DNA of 15,090 nucleotides from Nitrospinota bacterium. Lineage in GTDB: Bacteria > JAUXIQ01. The notes under the pieces were generated by a model that was not told the origin of the DNA, ran no database searches, and worked only from the letters and a program-made list of their open reading frames with translations. The position numbers and the translations under genes were made by a program. Below are positions 1 to 6,420 of this stretch, piece by piece (position 1 is the first letter of the stretch; every line of letters starts with the position of its first letter). The stretch is from the NCBI GenBank assembly GCA_030620925.1, contig JAUXIQ010000011.1, positions 1-15,090 of the forward strand, given 5' to 3'.

Positions 1-1
1 A

Positions 2-526
2 ACCCTGGGCCAATCCGACCTCGGCCACGCTGATTTCATCAAGGCCTCAGAGTTAATCCCCCCCTTTCCTGTTGCCCACATCATTCGGGGGTCTCCCTAT
101 ATCTTCACAGGCCAATACGACCAGGCCATCGCCGATTTAAGCAAGGCCATAGAGATAAACCCCGATTATGCTCTGGCATACAACAATCGAGGAACCGCCT
201 ATGATAACATGGGCCGATACGACCTCGGCATCGCTGATTTCACCAAGGCAATAGAGCTAAACCCCAAGTACTTTAAAGCTTACAGCAATCGGGGGTATGC
301 CTATATTGCTACAGGCCGGTTTGACCGGGCTATTGCTGATCTCGATAAAGCTCTTGAGATCAACCCGGGGCATGCTCCGGCTTACTATCATCGGGCAATT
401 GCTTACTTCAAAAAAGGTGAATATGACAAATCCTGGAAAGACCTCCTCAAAGCCCAAAGTTTAGGTATTCCGATTCAGCCGGGATTTATCAAGGCCCTGC
501 GTCAAGCTTCAGGAAGACAAAAATGA
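2..526 (+). CDS. TPR-repeat protein, 3' part (5' end outside window)
   Basis: An open frame runs from the left edge (first full codon at base 2) to TGA at 524-526, giving 174 residues. It is built of 34-residue tetratricopeptide repeats. Three successive units carry the signature pattern G-x-Y/F-D-x-A/G-I-A-D-x-x-K-A-I/L-E-I/L-N-P, at about residues 37-54, 71-88 and 105-122. A degenerate unit precedes them at residues 3-20 and a partial one follows at 139-152. Alternating N-R-G-x-A-Y helix A segments complete the repeats. TPR arrays form superhelical scaffolds for protein-protein contacts, so the partner cannot be read from the sequence. The C-terminus ends in a short basic tail. The first visible repeat is followed by a proline-rich, poorly fitting linker (residues 20-34), so one helix may be degenerate. 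No downstream gene lies on the same strand. The TPR call is firm, but the function is unknown. Confidence 0.8.
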   Translation, partial: TLGQSDLGHADFIKASELIPPFPVAHIIRGSPYIFTGQYDQAIADLSKAIEINPDYALAYNNRGTAYDNMGRYDLGIADFTKAIELNPKYFKAYSNRGYAYIATGRFDRAIADLDKALEINPGHAPAYYHRAIAYFKKGEYDKSWKDLLKAQSLGIPIQPGFIKALRQASGRQK

Positions 527-764
527 GCCGAAAATTCCACGAAACCTGAGACACTACTCCATGAGACTATCGAAAAACCTCGAAAAAGTGAATTTGAGGC
601 TTACGAGCCATTGATTTTAGCGATGCAAATTTCGCCAAAACAGAATAGTTTGATTTTTTCGACATTCCCGCTATCTCTCCTGGATTTTCATCATTTTTCC
701 AAAAAGAGCCCGCTTCATTTGAAGTTTCAAGTTTTTAATGGTTAATAGGAGCGGCGTTCCTTTA

Positions 765-1505
765 CTATTCGCCGGGCATGGGGAACCAGGCCCTGGATTT
801 TATCTCCAGGCCCGCCTCTTCCAATGCCAGCCTGCCCGCCTTCATGCTGAGGGCGGCCTGGGCCACCTGGCTGCCCACGCCTTTGACCGCCGTCATGCCC
901 AGCCAGTCTTCCTTGACGGCGAACCTCGTCTCCTTGACCAGTATACCCACGCCCTCCTTGGTAGAGACGGTGGATGCGCCGAAGGCGACCACGCTGAGCC
1001 CGATGGCCAGCAGGGAGATGGTCATCATCTGCAGGGTGGTGTCTTCTCCGGCGTTCCTGTAGAAAGCCACGGTCAGAGGCGCCGCCGCCTTGCCACGCAG
1101 CCGGTAGTCGTGGACGAAGGTGCGGGAGCGGTCTATGAATGTCTTGACCTGCCCCGGAACGGTGGCGATGTAGACCGGTGCGGCGAGAATGATCCCGTCG
1201 GCCTCCAGCATCTTCTTATGGAGTATTTCCATGTCGTCCTTGATGCCGCAGTTGTATTCCTTGACGGGCACCGGCATGACGTCGAAGCCTACCTCCTTCT
1301 GCAGCCTGTGCACCCTGCTCAGGCAGCCTTCGCAGCCGATGCAGTATTCTATGCGGTAGTCCTGCAGGTGGACGAGTTCGGTCTCCACCGGCCCCGTTTC
1401 TTCGGCCGCTTTGAGGGACTCCTCGAGCATATACTGGCAGTTGCCGTCCTTTATGGGGGTGCCCACTATGCCCAGGACTTTGACCTTCAGGTCATCAGCA
1501 TTCAT
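765..1505 (-). CDS. Iron-sulfur flavoprotein, NADPH-dependent FMN reductase family
   Basis: The product is 246 residues with a flavodoxin-like fold. It has a hydrophobic first strand followed by the phosphate-binding loop G-T-P-I-K-D-G-N-C (residues 15-23). The strand and loop A-A-P-V-Y-I-A-T-V-P-G-Q-V-K-x-F-I-D-R (109-126) is typical of FMN-binding reductases. Cys55, Cys58 and Cys61 (C-x2-C-x2-C), with Cys86 just before D-D-M, match the cluster-binding cysteines of iron-sulfur flavoproteins (Isf). The family uses FMN plus a 4Fe-4S cluster in cytoplasmic electron transfer, often in anaerobes. The fourth cysteine is 25 residues after the third, which is farther than in compact Isf proteins. 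I chose the ATG at 1505 because AGAGGTG lies about 8 bases upstream. A promoter at 1600-1628 overlaps the longer frame, which rules out that frame's start. The gene appears monocistronic and its physiological partner is unknown. Confidence 0.85.
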   Translation of the reverse strand: MNADDLKVKVLGIVGTPIKDGNCQYMLEESLKAAEETGPVETELVHLQDYRIEYCIGCEGCLSRVHRLQKEVGFDVMPVPVKEYNCGIKDDMEILHKKMLEADGIILAAPVYIATVPGQVKTFIDRSRTFVHDYRLRGKAAAPLTVAFYRNAGEDTTLQMMTISLLAIGLSVVAFGASTVSTKEGVGILVKETRFAVKEDWLGMTAVKGVGSQVAQAALSMKAGRLALEEAGLEIKSRAWFPMPGE

Positions 1506-1599
1506 AATTTCACCTCTGTTCTCTGATTGAGTAGTGGTTTTTTTTGTGTTGTCTATCCCGCCGCAGACGGAATAATCGAAGTTAATCGTATGGGGAGTT

Positions 1600-1628
1600 C
1601 TTATGGCAAATTCACCCTGAGTTGTCAA
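1600..1628 (-). promoter_or_regulatory. Sigma-70-type promoter of the iron-sulfur flavoprotein gene
   Basis: On the minus strand TTGACA (1628-1623) is followed after 17 bases by CATAAG (1605-1600), a 4/6 match to TATAAT. Transcription would start near 1593, giving a leader of about 88 bases before the ATG at 1505. The call rests on motif match and spacing only. Confidence 0.5.
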
Positions 1629-1701
1629 GGAAATAGGAGGGGGCTATGCTGAGCATGACAGACCGAGGCGAGCCGGGATGTTCTTGGGCTGAACGTTTCT
1701 T

Positions 1702-2013
1702 TCAGCCGGGATTATCGGTGGGCATGGACAGGACTTCGCTTTTAACCGTGAGGGGCACACAAATGTAGGAGGTTACGTTCGTCAACTGCCTGTAATAGGA
1801 CAAAAATCTCGGGTCAAGGGCGGTATCTTCTATGAGGATATGTTCCTGGTTCATCACGCAGGAGCCGATAACACTTCCGTGGATGCTGCGGGCGGTAACC
1901 TGAAAACATCCGCTTACCCGCAGACCATGCCGATCTGAGAGAATAGACCGATGGCTCTTGTTTGTTATTGACTGACATAGCTCAATCGGACACTTTTTAA
2001 GAAACGTCCGCCT
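1702..2013 (-). pseudogene. GAF-domain gene remnant, truncated at both ends
   Basis: The minus strand has a stop-free stretch from just after TGA TGA (2019-2014) to TGA at 1704-1702, about 103 codons, with no ATG near its beginning. Its translation reads as a GAF sensory domain. It contains E-L-C-Q-S-I, then G-L-R-V-S-G-C-F, H-G-S-V-I-G-S-C, I-L-I-E-D-T-A-L-D-P-R-F and S-Y-I-C-V-P-L-T-V-K. These follow the usual order of the domain: core strand, turn, 'SViG', 'iliEDt..DpRf', 'Sy.cvPL'. The expected closing strand (viGvl) is replaced by an unrelated tail. Upstream, another frame (about 2038-1997) reads I-S-T-L-P-L-M-K-A-D-V-S and then stops. This resembles the first helix of a GAF domain, so a frameshift near 2000 is likely. 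GAF domains bind small ligands or chromophores in signalling proteins; no output domain remains here. The alternative, a short functional GAF protein with a non-ATG start, seems less likely. Confidence 0.65.
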
Positions 2014-2188
2014 TCATCAAGGGCAGGGTGGAAATGGCGGGACGCACAGAAATTAGATAACACGAGTTTTTTTACAGCAATTATTTTTAATATTGGTAAT
2101 TAGACTGGTATGTTTCCAATGTGTGGTTTCCTTCTCCCTCGTTAATTTTTAAGATTTAGCCGCTCAGTAATCTTCTTTTTATTTACAA

Positions 2189-3340
2189 CTAATAGGGGCG
2201 ATACTCCTTTCCGATGGTCTCCCGGGCGATGACTATCTTACACACCTGGGCCGTTCCGTCGCCTATCTCCATGCCTATAACGTCCCTCAGCCTTTGCTCC
2301 ACCGGAAACTCATCCGTGTAGCCGTAGTGCCCGTGGAGCAGGAGCATCTCGTGGATGATATCGACGGAAATTTTGGGCCCCCACCATTTGCACATGGCCG
2401 CTTCGATGGTGTGCGGCAGGTTGTTGTCTTTGAGCCAGAGCGTTCTGTAGCACTGCCACTTGGCGGCGTCGAGCATGGTCAGCGCTTCGGCGATGGGGAA
2501 GGATACGCCTTCGAACTTGGCGATGGGCCTGCCGAAGGCGGACCGCTCCTTGACGTATTGAATGGTGTCTTCTACGGTCTGCTCGGCACACCCTATGCAC
2601 ATGAGGCCCAGGAGGGCCCGGCTGAAATCGAAGCCTTTCATTACCTGGTAGAACCCCTGTCCCTCGACGCTGAGTATATGGTCTGCGGGTACACGGACAT
2701 TGTCGAAAAATAGTGACCCCCGCACCACCGCCCGATGGCCCAGGTCATTGAACTTGGTCCTCTCTATCCCCGGCTGGTCCATAGGCACAAAAAAGGCGGT
2801 GACACCCCTGGCCCCCGCCGAGGGGTCGGTTCGTGCAAACACTATGGACGCATCGCAAACGTATCCGGTGGTGATGGAAGTCTTTTCGCCGTTGAGGACG
2901 AATTGGTCGCCGTCCTTTTCGGCTTTAAGCTGGAGGTTGGCGGCGTCGGAGCCGGCGCCCGGTTCGGTTAGCGCAAGGGAGATTACGACTTCTCCCTCAA
3001 CGAAGCGGGGCAGCCATTCCTCCTGGACCCGCGGCGAGGCGTGTTCGGAGATCAGCCCACCCATCAGGCCACCCATGACCACGAACTGAGCGCAGCTCAT
3101 ATCTCCCCGGCCGATCTCTTCCGCCGATATGCCGGCGGTTATGCAGTCCATTCCCATGCCCCCGAATTTCTGCGGAACGTTGGCCCCCAGGATACCCAGC
3201 CGGGCCATCTGTTTGTATGCTTCCCGGGGAAACTCCTCGTTTTTATCCCATTGGGCGGACTGAGGTTTGAGTTCATTGTCAGTAAAATCTCTTACGGTTT
3301 TTCTAAACATCTCCTGTTCGGGCGTGAAAGCGAAATCCAT
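2189..3340 (-). CDS. Acyl-CoA dehydrogenase
   Basis: The product is 383 residues, the normal length for the soluble FAD-dependent acyl-CoA dehydrogenase family (alpha-beta oxidation of acyl-CoA, passing electrons to ETF). It starts with the typical M-D-F-x-F-T-P-E-Q-E-M-F. The FAD/substrate signature A-L-T-E-P-G-A-G-S-D-A is followed by G-D-Q-F-V-L-N-G-E-K-T-S-I-T. The C-terminal helical domain has G-Y-T-D-E-F-P-V-E-Q-R-L-R-D and then G-D-G-T-A-Q (residues 360-365). In the classic family this last site is E-G-T, with Glu as catalytic base; here it is Asp361. The ATG at 3340 was chosen because of the conserved N-terminus and GGGGGA about 10 bases upstream; a longer frame to 3394 lacks this support. 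The promoter at 3409-3437 carries an inverted repeat. The exact substrate cannot be told from the sequence. Confidence 0.92.
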   Translation of the reverse strand: MDFAFTPEQEMFRKTVRDFTDNELKPQSAQWDKNEEFPREAYKQMARLGILGANVPQKFGGMGMDCITAGISAEEIGRGDMSCAQFVVMGGLMGGLISEHASPRVQEEWLPRFVEGEVVISLALTEPGAGSDAANLQLKAEKDGDQFVLNGEKTSITTGYVCDASIVFARTDPSAGARGVTAFFVPMDQPGIERTKFNDLGHRAVVRGSLFFDNVRVPADHILSVEGQGFYQVMKGFDFSRALLGLMCIGCAEQTVEDTIQYVKERSAFGRPIAKFEGVSFPIAEALTMLDAAKWQCYRTLWLKDNNLPHTIEAAMCKWWGPKISVDIIHEMLLLHGHYGYTDEFPVEQRLRDVIGMEIGDGTAQVCKIVIARETIGKEYRPY

Positions 3341-3408
3341 GGTATCTTTTCCCCCTTCTTCGTATAGTCGATCCAATGTTTTATTCGGCTGCATGAAAGG
3401 TCATGGAA

Positions 3409-3437
3409 TTTATAGCGGAATAATCCGCTTTAGACAA
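3409..3437 (-). promoter_or_regulatory. Promoter with operator-like dyad for the acyl-CoA dehydrogenase gene
   Basis: On the minus strand TTGTCT (3437-3432) and TATAAA (3414-3409) are 17 bases apart. The spacer is almost filled by a perfect dyad, AGCGGA-4-TCCGCT (3429-3414), whose end touches the -10 box. A repressor bound there would block RNA polymerase. That placement is common for regulators of acyl-CoA metabolism (TetR or GntR type), but no regulator gene lies nearby. Confidence 0.5.
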
Positions 3438-3455
3438 TGAAAAAAGATGGGAGAA

Positions 3456-3485
3456 TAAAAAAAGGGCCTTTTAAAAAGGCGCCTT
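3456..3485 (-). terminator. Intrinsic terminator of the tRNA-Gly/tRNA-Cys unit
   Basis: About 17 bases after the encoded CCA of tRNA-Cys, the minus strand forms a short hairpin (GCCTTT-TTA-AAAGGC, roughly 3480-3466). It is followed by CC and then seven T residues (3463-3457). The stem is short and partly AT, so strength is uncertain, but the position fits the end of the tRNA transcript. Confidence 0.55.
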
Positions 3486-3501
3486 CTTATAACCGGTTAT
3501 A

Positions 3502-3576
<75 letters not shown>

Positions 3577-3593
3577 GACATATACGGAAAATC

Positions 3594-3668
<75 letters not shown>

Positions 3669-3687
3669 TCTCGGTCATTGATATTAA

Positions 3688-3715
3688 TCTATACTATGGT
3701 CTCCTTTAGTGTCAA
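3688..3715 (-). promoter_or_regulatory. Promoter of the tRNA-Gly/tRNA-Cys unit
   Basis: On the minus strand TTGACA (3715-3710), a 16-base spacer and TATAGA (3693-3688) place the transcription start about 12 bases before the mature 5' end of tRNA-Gly. That is a usual distance for a tRNA operon. Confidence 0.6.
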
Positions 3716-3800
3716 CCAAAGAGTTATGGGCATGGACCATCGCTGATTACCACCCTCTGTGCGAAGACGTATGCCCGCTATCCTCATGAAATCCAGGGGC

Positions 3801-4874
3801 CTAAATTTCGTCGAAGAAATAGGGTTTCAGGCTCTGAATCCTGGTTTTGTATTCGTTAGGATTTATGAACCATTCAGCGGCGGAGACGCTGCTGAGAAGG
3901 CTGTTTCCGTCCTGAGGGGTGAAGCAGAACCCGACTATCTCGTTGCCGTTGCGCACGTGCAGAGTGGGCAGGCATACCACGGTCTGGTTGAGAAGCCTGC
4001 CGTAGTATCCGTGGTCTCTCCCGAAGGAGAAGATGAGGTTTGCAGAGGTCTTTTCAGTCACCGCAACGCTTTCGTCCTCACGCAGGCGCTGAATCACCTT
4101 CTCCAGGTCCACGGGGTGTTTGACCTTGATGTCGAACCAGATGGCATGCATATACTGGGTATTGGCTTTGATGGCCGAAGAGAAGAGGTTGAGGTCGATG
4201 TCGATCGTTTTGAAGAGGTGATAGGCGTCTCTGGCGTGGTGGGTGCCGAACTTTTCGTCGTCATGCTTGCCCACCTGGGGCGAAGGGATAAAACTGCCGT
4301 CCTGGCTGATGTCATTGGCTCGCCTGATACACAGGAACCGACCTTCCACGAAATTGTCCCCGTCTGTTTCCACGCCGCCCACGTTTTTTATCAGCACGGC
4401 CAGATTATGAGTGTTACAGCTTACTATATGGATAAACTGGTCTTCACCCGGCACGAGAGCCGCATCGTTTATGCCTCGGGCGTACATCTTCCCGAAGCCG
4501 AACTCGCTGCCCTGGGCGATGAATCCTTTAGTATTATGCCTGTATGCCTGATAGAAATTTTTCTTGTTGCTCCGACCCACTCCGGAGGGAGTGCAGTCGA
4601 TGACAACGGTGGCTCTCTCCAGGGCCTCCAGGGATTCGTAGGTGGGCTCCATTTCCAGTTTTCTGAATTCGCTCTCCTTGTCGCTATCGACGCATAACTT
4701 CGCCCCTCTCCTTATGAGCGACCGGACCTTGGACCTGTCCGAGGTGAGGGGGGTCCTTTTGTGAAAGGTCACTTCGTCGATGCGTATCTCATCTTTCATA
4801 TTGACCAGAAGACCTATAAGGGGTTCCCCGATGGTCCCCGTACCTATTACGTGAACAACTGTGGAGTCACTCAT
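3801..4874 (-). CDS. Archaeal-type (type II) glyceraldehyde-3-phosphate dehydrogenase homologue
   Basis: The product is 357 residues and resembles the type II GAPDH family, which oxidises glyceraldehyde 3-phosphate with NAD(P) and phosphate in archaeal glycolysis and gluconeogenesis. It has an N-terminal Rossmann loop G-T-G-T-I-G (residues 11-16). The strand V-V-I-D-C-T-P-S-G-V-G (90-100) and I-A-Q-G-S-E (119-124) follow. The nucleophile motif V-S-C-N-T has Cys153, and T-H-H-A-R-D (211-216) matches the histidine motif near the catalytic centre of archaeal enzymes. Similarity is motif level and the rest is divergent, so the substrate could differ. AGGAGA lies about 8 bases before the ATG at 4874. 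The gene is transcribed divergently from the prenyl synthase gene. A bacterial host usually uses the unrelated type I enzyme for glycolysis, so this may be an anabolic or specialised dehydrogenase. I am confident of the family but not of the substrate. Confidence 0.75.
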   Translation of the reverse strand: MSDSTVVHVIGTGTIGEPLIGLLVNMKDEIRIDEVTFHKRTPLTSDRSKVRSLIRRGAKLCVDSDKESEFRKLEMEPTYESLEALERATVVIDCTPSGVGRSNKKNFYQAYRHNTKGFIAQGSEFGFGKMYARGINDAALVPGEDQFIHIVSCNTHNLAVLIKNVGGVETDGDNFVEGRFLCIRRANDISQDGSFIPSPQVGKHDDEKFGTHHARDAYHLFKTIDIDLNLFSSAIKANTQYMHAIWFDIKVKHPVDLEKVIQRLREDESVAVTEKTSANLIFSFGRDHGYYGRLLNQTVVCLPTLHVRNGNEIVGFCFTPQDGNSLLSSVSAAEWFINPNEYKTRIQSLKPYFFDEI

Positions 4875-5264
4875 ACCCAGTCTCCTACAAAGAAGCTGCC
4901 TCCCTCAGGAGGTTAACATATTGTTTTTAACACCTTGTTTCCAGAGATTTGTTCCCTCTGGTGTTCGATCAATTAAAAGTTATGTGAGAGTCACGGCAGG
5001 TTCCGCTTTTTGGGGGAGAATAAACAGCAGGTTGTTGTAATATCCTGTTTCCATCCGTTTTGCACTTCTCAGTATAATTCTTCATCGGTTTCTTAGCAAC
5101 AGTTTTATATGAGTTGTTTCCCGGAAATGGGCCCACCGCCGGTCTAAACCGGACGAAAATGCTTGACATTGCCCCCTCATTGTTTTAAGGTCAGCACCTA
5201 AATATACCAAAAATTCATGTTCCGGACAATAGCGTTTCCATGGAGAAATATTGCGAGTTAATGT
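4875..5264. other. Divergent intergenic region between the GAPDH-like and prenyl synthase genes
   Basis: No convincing gene is present; a 66-codon minus-strand frame at 4969-5169 lacks a recognisable product. The region holds the plus-strand promoter at 5163-5191. Small hairpins occur at 4941-4961 (CCAGAG/CTCTGG), with an overlapping alternative AACACC/GGTGTT (4929-4965), and at about 5141-5154 (CCGGT/ACCGG). A weak minus-strand candidate promoter for the GAPDH-like gene (TGGAAA, 17 bases, TATGTT) lies near 4915-4945. Confidence 0.4.
5163..5191 (+). promoter_or_regulatory. Candidate promoter of the polyprenyl diphosphate synthase gene
   Basis: TTGACA (5163-5168) is followed after 17 bases by TAAGGT (5186-5191). 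The -35 box is perfect and the -10 box weak. The leader would be about 67 bases. Confidence 0.4.
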
Positions 5265-6245
5265 ATGGACTTTAAAGATACTTTAACGCTGATTAAAGAC
5301 GACCTGGAAAAAGTCGAAAAAGCTATCGGGAAGTATTTCGAGTCTGATGTGGAAATCATACCCACAATAGGCTCTTATCTGTTTTTCGGGGGCGGCAAAC
5401 GGATAAGACCTGTAATGGTGCTGATGAGTTCACGGCTCTGCGGATACGATGGAGAAGACAGGCACATCGCCCATTCCTGCGTGGTGGAATTCCTGCATAC
5501 CGCCACCCTCCTTCATGATGACGTCATCGACGCCTCGCCCAAGAGGCGCGGCAATCCCTCAGCCAACTCCAAGTGGGGCAACGAAGTGTGCGTTCTTGTC
5601 GGGGATTTCCTTTTCGCCAAGTCGTTCGATATCATGGCCCATGACGGGGATTCAAGAATGCTCAGGATCCTTTCCGACACTTGCCTCAGGATGGCCGAGG
5701 GTGAAGTTCTCCAGCAGGTAAACGTATGCAACCTGAAGCTCACCGAAGATGAATACGTCAACATCATCGAGAGGAAAACGGCCACCCTGATATCCACCTG
5801 CTGCCGTTTGGGAGCGGTACTGGGGGGCGCCTCTGCGGATGAGGAAAAAGCCCTGGCATCATTTGGCTTAAACGTGGGAATGGCCTTTCAGTTGGTGGAT
5901 GACTATCTGGATTATACCGCTGATGAAGAAAGGCTCGGCAAACCCACCGGCACCGACCTACGGGAGGGAAACATCACCTTTCCCCTTATCCTCCTGTATG
6001 AGAACTGCAACTCGGAGCAGCGCAGCAGGATCGGGCATTTTGTTGAGAATGGGGAAGTCAACCCTCAGGATATAAAAGAGCTTACCGAGCTGATGGCTGA
6101 GCAAAACGTTTTTCAAAGGGTCGAAGCCAGGGCAGTGGACTATATCAAGAGAGCAAAATCAGAACTGGCCGTTTTCGATAGCGGCTCTCCTTACCTAGAC
6201 GGCCTTCACGCGGTGGCCGATTTCGTGATCGAAAGAGACCTCTAA
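5265..6245 (+). CDS. Trans-polyprenyl diphosphate synthase (long chain)
   Basis: The product is 326 residues, the usual length for trans-isoprenyl diphosphate synthases, which condense isopentenyl diphosphate onto an allylic diphosphate. It contains G-G-G-K-R-I-R-P (residues 42-49). The first Asp-rich motif is L-L-H-D-D-V-I-D (82-89) followed by R-R-G. G-D-F-L-F-A (113-118) comes next, and the second Asp-rich motif is F-Q-L-V-D-D-Y-L-D (208-216). K-P-T-G-T-D-L-R-E-G-N (226-236) follows. The aspartates bind Mg-diphosphate. Small residues (A80, T81) a few positions before the first motif, rather than aromatic ones, suggest a long product such as a menaquinone or ubiquinone side chain. The exact length cannot be read. 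The ATG at 5265 has only a weak upstream signal (TGGAGA at 5241-5246 is rather far). purD follows on the same strand after 175 bases. Confidence 0.92.
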   Translation: MDFKDTLTLIKDDLEKVEKAIGKYFESDVEIIPTIGSYLFFGGGKRIRPVMVLMSSRLCGYDGEDRHIAHSCVVEFLHTATLLHDDVIDASPKRRGNPSANSKWGNEVCVLVGDFLFAKSFDIMAHDGDSRMLRILSDTCLRMAEGEVLQQVNVCNLKLTEDEYVNIIERKTATLISTCCRLGAVLGGASADEEKALASFGLNVGMAFQLVDDYLDYTADEERLGKPTGTDLREGNITFPLILLYENCNSEQRSRIGHFVENGEVNPQDIKELTELMAEQNVFQRVEARAVDYIKRAKSELAVFDSGSPYLDGLHAVADFVIERDL

Positions 6246-6420
6246 CCCGCCTCGCACATAACTCAACAAACCTTACTTCGTTCGGAAGTCCGGCGGATAC
6301 CTGCCAGCGGGCCTGATTGCTTATAACCGGGCATCACCAGTTTTTTCGCAGCGTCGTTTCAGTTATGTGGCCGACGGATTATGCGTCTGCCCGTGCCGAA
6401 CATGAGCAGGGGGACTGGGA

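Noticed and set aside
563-667. Imperfect inverted repeat (TATCGAAAAA near 568 and TTTTTTCGACA near 654) that could mark an insertion sequence remnant.
   Set aside because: Only about eight bases match, there is no transposase trace, and the region is AT-rich, so chance is a sufficient explanation.
738-1526. 262-codon plus-strand frame.
   Set aside because: It is antisense to the iron-sulfur flavoprotein, has no recognisable domain and lacks a plausible start context.
3759-4697. 312-codon plus-strand frame.
   Set aside because: It is antisense to the GAPDH-like gene, whose motifs and ribosome binding site are clear; the plus-strand translation matches nothing I know.
6255-6369. Inverted repeat CACATAACT / AGTTATGTG around the gap before purD.
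   Set aside because: Nine bases with a 97-base loop and no T-tract do not support a terminator or riboswitch.
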